DNA of 64,000 bases from Flagellimonas sp. CMM7 (GCF_021390195.1 NZ_CP090003.1:484001-548000), one strand, 5' to 3'. Positions 18,407 through 28,959 are shown, numbered from the stretch's first letter. Notes: generated by a model not told the origin, from the letters alone. Translations and numbers: made by a program.

Positions 18407-20242
18407 ATGAAACGAACAAAGATGGTTTTTACGCTAACGTTATTATTCATCGCAAACTTGATGAATGCGCAAGGTTTTGAAAACTTTGTGAGTGTTGATG
18501 GCAATAAACTAATGGACGGTAAAAATGAATACCGTTTCATCTCTTTTAACGTGCCCACACTTAATTTTCAAGAAGATGAAATGAACTATAAGGAAACCAA
18601 TCCTTATGGGTTGCCCACAGAATTTGAAATGCGAGATGTGTTTGCTACCGTAAAGGAAATGGGCGGACAGGTGATTCGTATTTACACCATTCCGGTAAGA
18701 AATACGGGGTTTCCTAAAAATGCACCAACCTATGTGGAAGGTCCAGGGCAGTTTAATGAAGAGGCTTTTAAGGTTACAGATAAAATGTTGCAATTGGCAA
18801 ACGAGTATAATGTACGCATCATTTTTTCATTGTTGAACAACAGACAGTGGATGGGTGGTCGCCCAAACTATGCAGCCTTTAGAGGAAAGACTGCTGATGA
18901 TTTTTGGACAGACCCACAACTTATTGAAGATTTTAAGGCGACTTTGGATTTTGTCATCAACAGAAAAAACACCTACACAGGTGTAAAGTACAAAGATGAT
19001 AAATCTATTTTATGTTGGGAAACAGGTAACGAATTAACAAGCCCGATAGACTGGACAGTCAATATCACCAGATACATAAAAAGTTTGGATAAAAACCATT
19101 TGGTTATGGACGGTTGGTATAGTGACGATTTAGACTTTCCGTTTGTGCGAGAAGCTTCGTTAAACGAGTGGTCAATAGATATGGTGTCTTCGCATCATTA
19201 TGAACGCAATGCGATAGACGTTCCAAAAAACATCAAGAAGAATATAGAACTGATCAATAAAAGAAAGCCTTATTTGGTAGGCGAATTTGGATTTATAAGC
19301 ACCTCAGGAACCCAATCGGTTTTGGACTATGTGATCAATAATAAAAATGTTTCTGGTGCCTTGATTTGGAGTTTACGTCATCATAGAAAAGATGGTGGTT
19401 TCTATTGGCACTCCGAGCCATTGGGAGCAGGGGTGTTTAAAGCCTACCATTGGCCCGGTTTTGCTTCAGGAGAAAAATATGATGAAAGTAATTTGATGAC
19501 CATGTACAGAAACAAGGCTTTTGAAATTCAAGGTAAAGAAACACCTGCTGTTTCTGCTCCATTGGCTCCAGAGTTGTTACCTATTAAAAATGTACATTCC
19601 ATAAGTTGGCAAGGGGCTATGGGAGCAACGGGTTATAATGTATATCGTTCAACATCCAAAGATGGACCTTGGAAAATTGTAGGTTATAATATTTCTGATG
19701 CCGATGTGCCTTATTTTGCATTATTTCATGATAAAACCGCTGAATTGGGTAAATCTTACTATTACAGTGTTGCCGCTATGAATGGCTCTGGAACGTCTGA
19801 AAAATCGAATGTAGTAGGTCCTGTTGAAGTAAACGAACTGGCCAAAATCGATACCATGAAAAACCTTGGCTTTGTGGAAGATAGCAAAGCTGTAGTGCCT
19901 GTTGTTGGTGATGATAGGAATTTTAAGGAAATACGCAACCGACTATATGGTGATTATGGTTCAGAATTGACCTATAGCGTTCCTGGAAAGTTAGAGGAAT
20001 TTAAATTATTTGCATTTGAGAAAAAACGTTTTAGATATTTAGCCATTCATGGCTCAAATGATGGTGAAACCTGGGTGGATCTAGATATTTTTCCAGACAG
20101 CTTCACGAATAGGGATTCAAGCTATGGCTATTGGAAACCAAAGATTTATAGCTATTCAGGCGATAAAGATTACAAGTACATCAAGATAGTGTTTAAAGGT
20201 GGTATAGCACAATTGGCAAGAGTGGAAATTACTTATAAATAG
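18407..20242 (+). CDS. Secreted clan GH-A glycosidase (GH5-like) with FN3 and C-terminal sandwich domain
   Basis: 611 aa from the ATG at 18407, which gives a clean signal peptide (NLMNAQ end); an upstream in-frame ATG at 18305 overlaps the preceding pseudogene and is rejected. The (beta/alpha)8 catalytic domain (about 25-370) has acid/base Glu209 in CWETGNEL and nucleophile Glu293 in YLVGEFGF. A fibronectin type III-like module follows (about 385-475, GATGYNVYRSTSKDGPW). The C-terminal module of about 120 residues (RYLAIHGSNDGETWVDLD) resembles a discoidin/F5-8-type carbohydrate-binding domain. Next to a GH5_7-type mannanase it is probably a mannan-active enzyme; the exact family and linkage are not certain. 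Confidence 0.82.
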   Translation: MKRTKMVFTLTLLFIANLMNAQGFENFVSVDGNKLMDGKNEYRFISFNVPTLNFQEDEMNYKETNPYGLPTEFEMRDVFATVKEMGGQVIRIYTIPVRNTGFPKNAPTYVEGPGQFNEEAFKVTDKMLQLANEYNVRIIFSLLNNRQWMGGRPNYAAFRGKTADDFWTDPQLIEDFKATLDFVINRKNTYTGVKYKDDKSILCWETGNELTSPIDWTVNITRYIKSLDKNHLVMDGWYSDDLDFPFVREASLNEWSIDMVSSHHYERNAIDVPKNIKKNIELINKRKPYLVGEFGFISTSGTQSVLDYVINNKNVSGALIWSLRHHRKDGGFYWHSEPLGAGVFKAYHWPGFASGEKYDESNLMTMYRNKAFEIQGKETPAVSAPLAPELLPIKNVHSISWQGAMGATGYNVYRSTSKDGPWKIVGYNISDADVPYFALFHDKTAELGKSYYYSVAAMNGSGTSEKSNVVGPVEVNELAKIDTMKNLGFVEDSKAVVPVVGDDRNFKEIRNRLYGDYGSELTYSVPGKLEEFKLFAFEKKRFRYLAIHGSNDGETWVDLDIFPDSFTNRDSSYGYWKPKIYSYSGDKDYKYIKIVFKGGIAQLARVEITYK

Positions 20243-20305
20243 AGTTTCAACGAGTTACTTAATACACTGATCTAAAAAGTTAAAAGAAACCAAAAAAGTT
20301 AACCA

Positions 20306-21604
20306 ATGAACATTAACATTCTTACATATAGCCTAATCATTCTAATACTGATTTCTGTATTAACATCGTGTTCAACCTATAAAAAACAATTTGTTACAGT
20401 TGAAGAAGGGGCATTTTCCTTAAAAAAGAAAGAGTATGTATTTGTAGGCTCAAATTATTGGCAAGGTATGAATTTAGGTGCGCCAAAATCTGGAGACCGC
20501 CAACGCTTGGTGCGGGAGCTAGATGAATTAAAGGCAATGGGAGTAACAAATTTACGAATCTTAGCTGCAAGTGAAGCCGATGAAAACATGAAATACTGTG
20601 TGCATCCGGCCCTCCAAACGGCACCAGGTGTATATAATGAAGATCTTTGGCTTGGCCTGGATTTTTTGCTTTCAGAAATGCAAAAGAGGGATATGAAAGC
20701 AGTTTTGGTTTTAGGAAATTTTTGGACCTGGAGCGGTGGTTTCCCCCAGTATTTAAAATGGGCTGGAGCAGGAGATATTCCCTATCCTCAAGAAGACGCC
20801 CATTCTTGGGATGATTTCACAAGCTATTCCAAACAGTTTTATTTAAATGAGGATGCCAAAAAAGCTATGCTCGACCATGTAAAAAAAGTAATCCAAAGAA
20901 AAAACACTATTACACGAAAAGCTTATAAAAAAGACCCAACAATAATGGCCTGGCAGTTGGCAAATGAACCAAGGGGTTATGATTTACCCGATCAGTTCAT
21001 GAGTTGGATAAAAGAAACTTCTTCTTTGATTAAAAAAAAGGACAAACATCATTTAGTGTGTTTGGGGACCGAAGGAAATACTTATAAAGAAGGGAACGGA
21101 ACCCGTGTTTTGGACAATAATGATTACAAAAACATCGACTACATAACAATGCACATCTGGGCACAAAATTGGAGTTGGTTTGACCCCACCCAAGATGAAC
21201 AGGCATATCAAGAGGCTATTAAAAAAGTGGATGATTATTGGTCAACCCATGTAGAAGCAGCCAACTTGTTGAATAAACCCATAGTTTTGGAAGAATTCGG
21301 TATTGCCCGGGATAACTCGTCGTACCTACCAACGGAAACAACTTCTTGGAGGGATCGGTTTTATTCGTATTTATTTTCAAAAGTTACGAATTCAATTAAA
21401 AATGGAGATAAAGTCAAAGGATTAAACTTTTGGACATACTCCGGTGAAGGCAGACCAGTTAGACCCGGAGAATTTTGGAGAAAAGGTGATTCTTTTTTAA
21501 GTGATCCCGCCCATGAATTGCAGGGATGGTATGGCGTTTATAATACTGATACATCCACAATTGAAGTGGTAAAGAGTTTTAGCGAAAAAATCAAGGAAAA
21601 TTAG
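20306..21604 (+). CDS. GH5 (GH5_7-like) endo-beta-1,4-mannanase lipoprotein
   Basis: 432-aa lipoprotein (lipobox VLTSC, Cys22). The GH5 TIM barrel shows YVFVGSNYWQGMNLG near the N-terminus, acid/base Glu221 in MAWQLANEPRG, the HIWAQNWSW motif and nucleophile Glu330 in IVLEEFGIARD. NEPR plus the EFG context and overall layout match mannanases of GH5 subfamily 7. It likely cuts the mannan backbone at the cell surface or in the periplasm, complementing the two GH26 enzymes. It is 63 bp downstream of the larger GH5-like gene and probably co-transcribed. Confidence 0.9.
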   Translation: MNINILTYSLIILILISVLTSCSTYKKQFVTVEEGAFSLKKKEYVFVGSNYWQGMNLGAPKSGDRQRLVRELDELKAMGVTNLRILAASEADENMKYCVHPALQTAPGVYNEDLWLGLDFLLSEMQKRDMKAVLVLGNFWTWSGGFPQYLKWAGAGDIPYPQEDAHSWDDFTSYSKQFYLNEDAKKAMLDHVKKVIQRKNTITRKAYKKDPTIMAWQLANEPRGYDLPDQFMSWIKETSSLIKKKDKHHLVCLGTEGNTYKEGNGTRVLDNNDYKNIDYITMHIWAQNWSWFDPTQDEQAYQEAIKKVDDYWSTHVEAANLLNKPIVLEEFGIARDNSSYLPTETTSWRDRFYSYLFSKVTNSIKNGDKVKGLNFWTYSGEGRPVRPGEFWRKGDSFLSDPAHELQGWYGVYNTDTSTIEVVKSFSEKIKEN

Positions 21605-21752
21605 ATCGTTCCAATCGAATGAAAACGCTTTGCTCCTATAGATGAATTATTTTTTGAAATTCGTTAAGAGCAAATAATATTCAATATTGCCTCTAAATAC
21701 TGTAGATTTTTAATTACATTTTATAACAAGTAACCTAATATCATATTAAATA

Positions 21753-23066
21753 ATGACCATACTATCAGTTGTTTTTTGTGTACTCGTTCTTATCCTTTTA
21801 ATTACCTGGGGTAAGATTAATCCTTTTTTAGCATTTCTTATTGTATCCATTTTGGCAGGAATTCTTTTAGGTATTCCGTTAGGAAATATTTCCAAATCGC
21901 TTGAAGTAGGCATCGGTGGCATGTTAGGTTCGTTAGCCGTTATTATCTGTTTAGGAGCCATGTTCGGCAAATTAATATCAGATAGTGGTGCCGCTAAAAA
22001 AATCACCGAAGTTTTAATGAATGCCTTTGGCGAAAAATACATTCAATGGGCGTTGCTTATTACTGGTTTTATTGTAGGAATCCCACTATTTTATAATGTT
22101 GGCTTTGTGCTTTTGGTACCGCTGATTTTTTCAGTAGTGTATCAAAATAAATTACCAGCGGTTTATATCGGTATTCCAATGTTAGCGGCCTTATCTGTAA
22201 CCCATGGGTTTTTACCACCTCATCCCTCGCCCACAGCTTTGGTTAATCTTTTTGATGCCAATTTAAGTACAACTCTTATCTACGGATTTATAGTTTCTAT
22301 TCCCTGTATGGTAATTGCGGGACCGCTTTTTGCAAAAACGTTGAAAAAAATTGAAGCAAAGCCTTTAGATATTTTCATTCCTAAGGATGACCCAAATAGA
22401 GAATTACCGAGTGGTATCAATTGTTTCTTAACAGCCTTATTGCCTGTTTTTTTATTGGCAGGTTCGTCACTAGCACCTTATTTATCGTTTGGAAACCCTT
22501 TCCTTGAAGGCCTTTTTGCATTTTTGGCAGACCCTGTTGTTGTAATGATTATTTCATTATTGATTGCTACATACACCCTTGGTCTCAGACAAAAAATGAA
22601 AATAAAAACCATTATGGATGGTTACGGTGATGCTGTAAAAGACATCGCCATGATTCTTTTAATTGTAGCAGGAGCCGGTGCTCTTAAACAAGTATTTATT
22701 GATAGTGGCGTGAGTAACGATATCGCCAATTTATTGGGTGGCTGGGACGTAAACCCGTTACTGTTAGGGTTTATAATGGCAACTATTATTAGGGTGTGCT
22801 TAGGCTCTGCAACCGTTGCAGGCTTAACCACAGCAGGTATTATTGCCCCATTAATTGCCGTTACAGGTGCTAACTCAAACTTGATGGTGCTTGCCATTGG
22901 AGCAGGAAGTTTAATGTTTTCGCACGTAAACGATTCTGGTTTTTGGATGTACAAAGAGTATTTTAACTTAAGTTTAAAAGACACTTTTAAATCGTGGACC
23001 GTTATGGAAACCATCGTTGGTGTGGTAGGTATCATGATGGTTTTATTATTAGACGTATTTATCTAA
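21753..23066 (+). CDS. GntP-family gluconate/sugar-acid permease
   Basis: Inner-membrane H+ symporter of 437 aa with about 12 hydrophobic segments. GntP family motifs are clear: TWGKINPFLAFLIVSILAG near the start, the VTHGFLPPHPSPTAL loop and the VAGLTTAGIIAPL helix. It probably imports an aldonate or uronate-type acid. It lies 12 bp upstream of mannonate dehydratase, so mannonate or a related sugar acid is the likely cargo (inference). Confidence 0.9.
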   Translation: MTILSVVFCVLVLILLITWGKINPFLAFLIVSILAGILLGIPLGNISKSLEVGIGGMLGSLAVIICLGAMFGKLISDSGAAKKITEVLMNAFGEKYIQWALLITGFIVGIPLFYNVGFVLLVPLIFSVVYQNKLPAVYIGIPMLAALSVTHGFLPPHPSPTALVNLFDANLSTTLIYGFIVSIPCMVIAGPLFAKTLKKIEAKPLDIFIPKDDPNRELPSGINCFLTALLPVFLLAGSSLAPYLSFGNPFLEGLFAFLADPVVVMIISLLIATYTLGLRQKMKIKTIMDGYGDAVKDIAMILLIVAGAGALKQVFIDSGVSNDIANLLGGWDVNPLLLGFIMATIIRVCLGSATVAGLTTAGIIAPLIAVTGANSNLMVLAIGAGSLMFSHVNDSGFWMYKEYFNLSLKDTFKSWTVMETIVGVVGIMMVLLLDVFI

Positions 23067-23078
23067 AAACAGTTTACA

Positions 23079-24257
23079 ATGCATCATAAACCTTATTTAA
23101 TGGAACAAACCATGAGATGGTATGGATCAAACGACCCTGTAAGTTTAAAAGACATCAAACAAGCAGGTTGTACGGGTATTGTAACCGCTTTGCACCACAT
23201 ACCTAATGGTGACATTTGGACAAAAGAAGCCATTTTAGAAAGAAAACAGGTTATAGAAGCAGTTGGTATAACTTGGTCTGTAGTAGAAAGTGTTCCTGTG
23301 CATGAAAATATAAAAACGCAAACGGGTAATTATAAAACCTATATAGAAAACTATAAACAATCGTTACAGAATTTAGCAGATTCTGGCGTTTTTAATGTTA
23401 CTTATAATTTTATGCCTGTTTTAGATTGGACGCGAACAGATTTAAAATTTGAATTTCGTGATGGGTCTTTAGCATTGCGCTTCGACCTCATAGCTTTAAT
23501 CACTTTTGATGTTTATATTTTGAAACGCCCAAATGCTGAAAAAGACTATTCTGAAAAACAACTAAGTATTGCCAAAACATATTTTGATGGTTTATCAGAT
23601 GATGAAAAGCTTACGTTACAAAAAAACATCATTGCAGGATTGCCAGGTAGTGAAGAAAGTTTTACACTTCAGCAATTCCAAAAACATTTAGACACATACC
23701 AAGATATTGATGCCAATACCTTACGAAAAAATCTTATTTTCTTTTTAAATGAAATATGCCCTGTAGCAGATAAAGCAGGATTAATACTATCAATTCATCC
23801 AGATGACCCACCATTTGGTATTTTAGGATTACCACGTGTGGTAAGCACCCAAAGTGATTTTGATGCTATATTTACAGCAGTTCCGAATACATCCAATGGA
23901 CTGTGTTTTTGTACAGGTTCGTTGGGGGCCAGAGCAGATAATGAACTACTTTCCATTTTAAGTGCTTTTTCCGAGAGAGTGAATTTTTTACACCTAAGAA
24001 ATGTAAAACGGGATACTGAAACCAGTTTTTACGAATCTGACCATTTAGATGGCGATATACCTATGGTTGAAGTCGTTCGTAAAATCGCTGAAATTTCAAA
24101 AGAAAGACAAGTAAGCATTCCTGTACGTCCAGACCACGGACATCAAATGCTAGACGATTTAAGCAAAACCACCAACCCAGGCTATTCAGCTATTGGAAGG
24201 CTAAGAGGAATTGCTGAACTGCGAGGTTTGGAATTGGGTATTGCAAGCACACTTTAA
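23079..24257 (+). CDS. uxuA: Mannonate dehydratase
   Basis: UxuA-type D-mannonate dehydratase, 392 aa, full length. It converts D-mannonate to 2-keto-3-deoxygluconate. Family features are the N-terminal [16 protein letters not shown] and [18 protein letters not shown], and the metal-site segments [33 protein letters not shown] and [11 protein letters not shown]. An alternative ATG at 23100 gives the shorter MEQTMRWYG start common in the family. Neighbouring GntP suggests uptake of mannonate. No uxaC, uxuB or kdgK is in the window, so the rest of the route must be elsewhere. Confidence 0.94.
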   Translation: MHHKPYLMEQTMRWYGSNDPVSLKDIKQAGCTGIVTALHHIPNGDIWTKEAILERKQVIEAVGITWSVVESVPVHENIKTQTGNYKTYIENYKQSLQNLADSGVFNVTYNFMPVLDWTRTDLKFEFRDGSLALRFDLIALITFDVYILKRPNAEKDYSEKQLSIAKTYFDGLSDDEKLTLQKNIIAGLPGSEESFTLQQFQKHLDTYQDIDANTLRKNLIFFLNEICPVADKAGLILSIHPDDPPFGILGLPRVVSTQSDFDAIFTAVPNTSNGLCFCTGSLGARADNELLSILSAFSERVNFLHLRNVKRDTETSFYESDHLDGDIPMVEVVRKIAEISKERQVSIPVRPDHGHQMLDDLSKTTNPGYSAIGRLRGIAELRGLELGIASTL

Positions 24258-24272
24258 AAATCTACAAACGAT

Positions 24273-26159
24273 ATGTGTAAAACAAATTGTATAAAACTGG
24301 CGATTTTAGCATTACTTATCTATTTTATTAGCTGTAAAAATGCTTCCGAAGAAAAGTCACTACAACCCAACGTGCTCATCATTCAAGTAGATGACATGGG
24401 ATACGATGATTTATCCTTACATGGAAATCCTCATTTAGAAACACCAAACCTTGATATGCTAGGAAATGAATCCGTTCAATTTGAACAATTCCACTTGCAA
24501 AATGTTTGTGCACCTTCAAGAGCAGCTTTATTAACAGGGCGAAACTATTTAAGAACAGGTGTAACATCGGTACATGCAGGTCGTGATTTTATGAATTTAG
24601 ACGAAACCACCATAGCTGAAATATTTCAAAATAATGGCTATAATACAGGTATGTGGGGCAAATGGCGTTCTGGAAAAACAGATGGCTATTTTCCTTGGGA
24701 CAGAGGTTTTGATGAAGCTTATTACGCCTGTCTTTACAATTACTGGAACAACACAGGTTTATTAAACGGAAAGCACACACGAACTGAAGGGTTTACAACT
24801 GATGCGCTTACAGATATGGCTATCGATTTTGTAACAAGAGAAAGAAACAAGCCTTTCTTTGCTTATATGTCTCATTTGGCGCCACATAATCCATGGCGTG
24901 CTCCAGAATCTTACATTAAAAAATATGAAGACAAAGGATTATCAAAACCCATGGCAACACTTTATGGCATGATTGATAACCTAGACCATAATATTGGTAG
25001 ATTATTAAATACTTTGGATAAAAAAGGGTTAACAGATAACACCATTATAGTCTTTATGAGCGATAATGGCCCTTGGATAAGAAGTTACCGATTTGGATTG
25101 ACCGATAAGGAATGGCAACTACGAAACCCATCAGGATTTCGAGGAAATAAAGGCGAAAATTGGCAAAATGGGATAAAATCGACGCTTTTTATAAAGTGGA
25201 AAAACCAATTGAATCCACAAAAAATGAATCACCTCACAAAGATTGAAGATATCTTGCCTTCATTGGCAGGTATGTGCTAATTAGAATTACCCGAATCATT
25301 GGCACTAGATGGTACTAATATTTCACCCATATTTGATGGTGAAGACGTTACTGAAAATCTGATATTTTTTGCAAATCATAGCCCCAAAGGCACTTCAACA
25401 GAAAACATCTCAGATGCTATGGTAACCGCAAGTACGCCATTGACAAAAGATTTTAAAGCGACCTTCCATTTTAAAGACCAAGGTTTGGCTATCCGCAAAG
25501 GCGATTTCAAATACATTCAAAACCAAGGACGTGTTAGACAAGGGCTTTACAATGTTATTAACGACCCAAAAGAACTACATAATTTAATCGACAGTTTACC
25601 TGAAAAAACAACAAATTTACAAAATGAATTAAAGGCATGGTATCAAGGTATTCTTCAAGCTAATTCGTTTAACATGCCAGAACTTCAAATAGGGTTTAAG
25701 GGTAGAACATTTACTCAAATTTATGGGGCATCACCCAGTTCTATTTCAAACAGTTTAGTCAACAAAAACCATAACTTACAAGGGTGGAATAAAGCATCAG
25801 ATAGTGCTGTTTATAAAATTAAAGTACACACTCCAGGAAAATACAAGGTGTTTTTAGTCAATAAAATACCCGACCATAACGAAGTACAATTTTCGGTTTC
25901 AACAGAAAAAAACAGTATTTCTAATGCATTAACAGATAGTGGCAATAGAAACTTTGAAACGCTTTTAGAAGGCGAAAGTGCATATTGGCAAGACTTTGAC
26001 AAGCCTGAAACTTTTAAAAAGGACATCATTAAATCTGAAATTGGCGTGCTACAATTGACTGAATCTGATAGTCTTTTATATGTAAGTCCGAAACAAATTC
26101 AACAGAATACACATCAAGAACGACAGCTTATTGCGATACAGCTTTATAGGATGGAATAA
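24273..26159 (+). pseudogene. Family S1 sulfatase interrupted by one in-frame stop
   Basis: Two consecutive frames form one sulfatase. The first 335 codons carry a lipobox (YFISC), the metal-binding VLIIQVDDMGYDD, the formylglycine site CAPSR (Cys79), MWGKWRSGK and FMSDNGPW. A single TAA at 25278-25280 follows AGMC. The same frame then continues without shift (LELPESLALDGTNISPIF) for another 290 codons to 26159, including the LYNVINDPKELHNL motif that closes most S1 sulfatases and a C-terminal beta-sandwich. One base change (for example GAA to TAA) explains it. It could be a true pseudogene, a sequencing error or a read-through product. The gene sits 15 bp behind uxuA. Confidence 0.85.
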
Positions 26160-26530
26160 GTTTACTTGAACAAAAAACTTTATAGAGGTCAGTAGCTAGT
26201 TACTTATAATTTGGTTCTGATATATTTTGTCTTCATTGACCATTTTTGTGATAAGGTTGTTGCCAAGACCGTACGGACACGACAGGCTCATTTTACCGCG
26301 TCGATGATAGCCTTTGCCAAACTCGTGCTGTTGAAAATAAGGAACAACAAAAACCATTACGCCAGGAAAAGTCAAATTTGGCTGGCCACCACTAAAAACA
26401 GCATGGGAAGAATTAGATAGGTTATCAACACCTAAAATCAATTTCAACATAATTGCTGCGCAACATCAGTTAGGTATTTATATACTGACCTCTAAAAAGT
26501 TTTATAAATTGATATATTTCGTCAAGTAAA
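26160..26530. other. Intergenic stretch filled by a 330-bp inverted-repeat element
   Basis: Almost the whole interval is the element described at 26174-26503. Outside it only short spacer sequence is seen. Confidence 0.6.
26174..26503. mobile_element. 330-bp element with 21-bp terminal inverted repeats (MITE or IS relic)
   Basis: The left end (26174-26194) and right end (26483-26503) are inverted copies matching at 20 of 21 bases; the shared core is GAGGTCAGTA. The interior encodes no recognisable transposase. A minus-strand frame (26196-26450) exists but shows no family motif. It lies between the end of the broken sulfatase and the convergent galM. The size and ends fit a non-autonomous miniature element or an internally deleted insertion sequence. 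A rho-independent terminator is unlikely given the 288-base loop. Confidence 0.6.
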
Positions 26531-27661
26531 TTATTCAATTAAAAATTTATAGATGCATACCGAATAATATTCCTCACCGGGATCTAGCCGTGTGGAAGGA
26601 AAGTCAGGTTTGTTTGGACTATCAGGGAAGTGCTGGGTTTCTAAGCAGAAAGCCGAACGATAATTGTAAGTTTTGTTTTTTTTACCTATGATAGAGCCAT
26701 CCAAAAAGTTGCCTCCGTAAAACTGCAAGCCGGGTTCGTTGGTAAACACCTCCATTGTGCGACCAGAAACCGGTTCCTTAACTCTTGCGGCCAATGTAAG
26801 TTCTTCATTACTTTGATCTAGTACAAAATTGTGGTCATAACCATAACCGTATGTCATTTGTTCATTTTCCTCATTGACCAGTGCTCCAATGGCAATGGCT
26901 TTTCTAAAATCAAAAGGTGTGCCTTCAACACTCGCAAGCTCTCCTGTAGGTATTAAGCCATCATCAATTGGAGTATAGCGGGAAGCATTGATTTGAAGTA
27001 GGTGGTCATTAATTGTGCCATTTCCTGCTCCATGAAAGTTAAAAAAAGAATGATGTGTTAGGTTAACGACTGTAGGTGCATCGGTAGTGGCCCAGTATTC
27101 TATTTTAAGCTCATTTTTATTAGTAAGTTGATACTGTACTTTTATCTGCAAATTTCCTGGATAACCTTCTTCCATATCTTTAGATAGGTAATATAATTCA
27201 AGGTTTTGATCATCAATTTGATTGGCATCCCAAATTATGGCATCATAGCCGATATTACCGCCATGTAAATGATTAATTCCGTTATTGGTTGCAAGTTTAT
27301 ATTCTAAGCTATCGAGCGTAAATTTTCCTGCCCCAATTCTATTACCATAACGACCTATTAAGGCTCCGAAATACTTTTCTTTAGCAGTTAAAAAACCATC
27401 AATATCAGGATAGCCCAAAACTATGTCATCATAATTTCCTACCTTATCAGCTACCCAAAGAGACACTACCTTACCACCAAAATTAGTTATTTCTGTTATG
27501 GTTCCTTTACTGTTTTTCAAAGTGAAAAGGTTAATTTCTTTACCCTTAAGCGTTTTGGAGAAGTTTGTTTTATCCAACAAGGTAGGTTGCCTAAGATCTG
27601 TTTTTTGTTTACAACACATAATCCCGGTTAAGATTACGATACTTATTAAAATTCTTAACAT
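26531..27661 (-). CDS. galM: Aldose 1-epimerase (mutarotase), exported lipoprotein
   Basis: 376-aa GalM-type mutarotase that interconverts alpha and beta anomers of galactose or other hexoses. Family motifs are GALIGRYGNRI, NHLHGG (131-135), the catalytic-histidine segment NLTHHSFFN (His204) and the catalytic-glutamate segment FCLETQHFPDSPN. A hydrophobic N-terminus with TGIMCC suggests a lipoprotein, so it probably acts in the periplasm. It is followed upstream by galT and galK on the same strand, separated by 250 bp; together they handle galactose released from galactomannan. Confidence 0.92.
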   Translation of the reverse strand: MLRILISIVILTGIMCCKQKTDLRQPTLLDKTNFSKTLKGKEINLFTLKNSKGTITEITNFGGKVVSLWVADKVGNYDDIVLGYPDIDGFLTAKEKYFGALIGRYGNRIGAGKFTLDSLEYKLATNNGINHLHGGNIGYDAIIWDANQIDDQNLELYYLSKDMEEGYPGNLQIKVQYQLTNKNELKIEYWATTDAPTVVNLTHHSFFNFHGAGNGTINDHLLQINASRYTPIDDGLIPTGELASVEGTPFDFRKAIAIGALVNEENEQMTYGYGYDHNFVLDQSNEELTLAARVKEPVSGRTMEVFTNEPGLQFYGGNFLDGSIIGKKNKTYNYRSAFCLETQHFPDSPNKPDFPSTRLDPGEEYYSVCIYKFLIE

Positions 27662-27912
27662 AATTTTTATTATTAGAATCGGTTAAAGAAAAATTTATCG
27701 GATTATTTTGCTTTATACAAGCTAAAAACTCTTTAAGCATAATAAATACTTTAAGAATGATTGATTCCATAAATTACTATTGCACTTTTGTTTGTTTTCA
27801 AAACCATTTTTCGAATCAATAGTTATTTAAAAGGCAACCGTTAAGGGGTTCTAGTGTTATACTAAGCACGTTTCCCTGCTCCTTGCTAGTTTTATTTGCT
27901 CCGTTCATTGCT

Positions 27913-28959
27913 TTAATGATAAACTTTATTTTTTCTAAAGTTCCTTTCTGGTAGTGCCCTTAATCTTTCGGCGGCTTGTTCTGCGGTAATATCCCTTTGA
28001 GGGTTTGCGAACATTTCATAACCAACCATAAATTTCTTTATTGTGGCAGATCTTAATAAAGGAGGATAAAAAGACATATGAAAATGCCACTCATGATGTG
28101 CGGAGCCATTTGTCGGCTGCTGATGAATACCCATTGAATATGGAAATGAGGTCTCAAAAAGATTATCGAGTTTTGTAGTCACAAATTTTATCATCTTGGC
28201 AAAACTGGTTTTTTCATGAGCGTTGATCTTACCAATGTGCTGTAAATGTCTTTTTGGAGCTATCATTACTTCATAGGGCCATATGGCCCAATATGGGACC
28301 AAAGCAACAAAATATTCATCTTCAAATATGATACGCTCTCCATTTTTTATTTCTTGTTTCAAATAATCCCCAATAAGGCTTTGTTTGTTCTTGTTCCAAT
28401 AGTTCAATTGTTGTGATGATTTTTTTTGAACTTCCTTAGGAACTGAGTGCTGTGCCCAAATTTGACCATGCGGATGTGGGTTGCTGCAACCCATTATAGC
28501 TCCTTTATTTTCGAATATTTGTACATGATTAATTTCTTTTCTGTCACCTAATTCTTGATATTCGTTCTGCCAAATAGAAATTAATTGCGCTATCTTATCT
28601 ATCTGCATTAATGGTAGGGTTAACGAATGGTTAGGAGAAAAACAAACCACTCTACAAATACCGCTTTCGCCTTTGGCTTTTAAAAGACCATCAACAACCT
28701 CAGTATTGGGTGTATCTTCAAGTAGCGCGGAATAGTCGTTGACAAAAGTGTATACCGAATCGTATTTTGGATTTGTAACACCACTGGCCCTTGTATTGCC
28801 AGGGCACAAATAACATTTAGCATCATAAGTAGGTTGGTTTTCTAAAGCAATCTTCTCTTGCTTTCCTTGCCATGGTCTTTTGGTTCGATGTGGAGATACC
28901 AATACCCACTCCCCTGTCAAAATATTATATCTTTTATGCGGATGCTCGTTTAGATTCAT
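27913..28959 (-). CDS. galT: Galactose-1-phosphate uridylyltransferase
   Basis: Leloir-pathway enzyme, 348 aa, exchanging UMP between UDP-glucose and galactose-1-phosphate. It shows the zinc motif CYLCPGN (Cys49, Cys52), the active-site HPH of NPHPHGQIWA (His162-Pro-His164) and the C-terminal HHEWHFHMSFYPP. The start ATG overlaps the galK stop (TAATG), indicating translational coupling. A decayed relative of this gene lies at 16681-16790. Confidence 0.96.
   Translation of the reverse strand: MNLNEHPHKRYNILTGEWVLVSPHRTKRPWQGKQEKIALENQPTYDAKCYLCPGNTRASGVTNPKYDSVYTFVNDYSALLEDTPNTEVVDGLLKAKGESGICRVVCFSPNHSLTLPLMQIDKIAQLISIWQNEYQELGDRKEINHVQIFENKGAIMGCSNPHPHGQIWAQHSVPKEVQKKSSQQLNYWNKNKQSLIGDYLKQEIKNGERIIFEDEYFVALVPYWAIWPYEVMIAPKRHLQHIGKINAHEKTSFAKMIKFVTTKLDNLFETSFPYSMGIHQQPTNGSAHHEWHFHMSFYPPLLRSATIKKFMVGYEMFANPQRDITAEQAAERLRALPERNFRKNKVYH

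Noticed and set aside
22622..23035. 137-codon minus-strand ORF
   Set aside because: Fully antisense to the GntP permease; its composition mirrors the membrane protein codons.
26196..26450. Minus-strand 84-codon ORF inside the inverted-repeat element as a transposase
   Set aside because: No DDE, HUH or helix-turn-helix motif could be recognised; kept only as part of the element.
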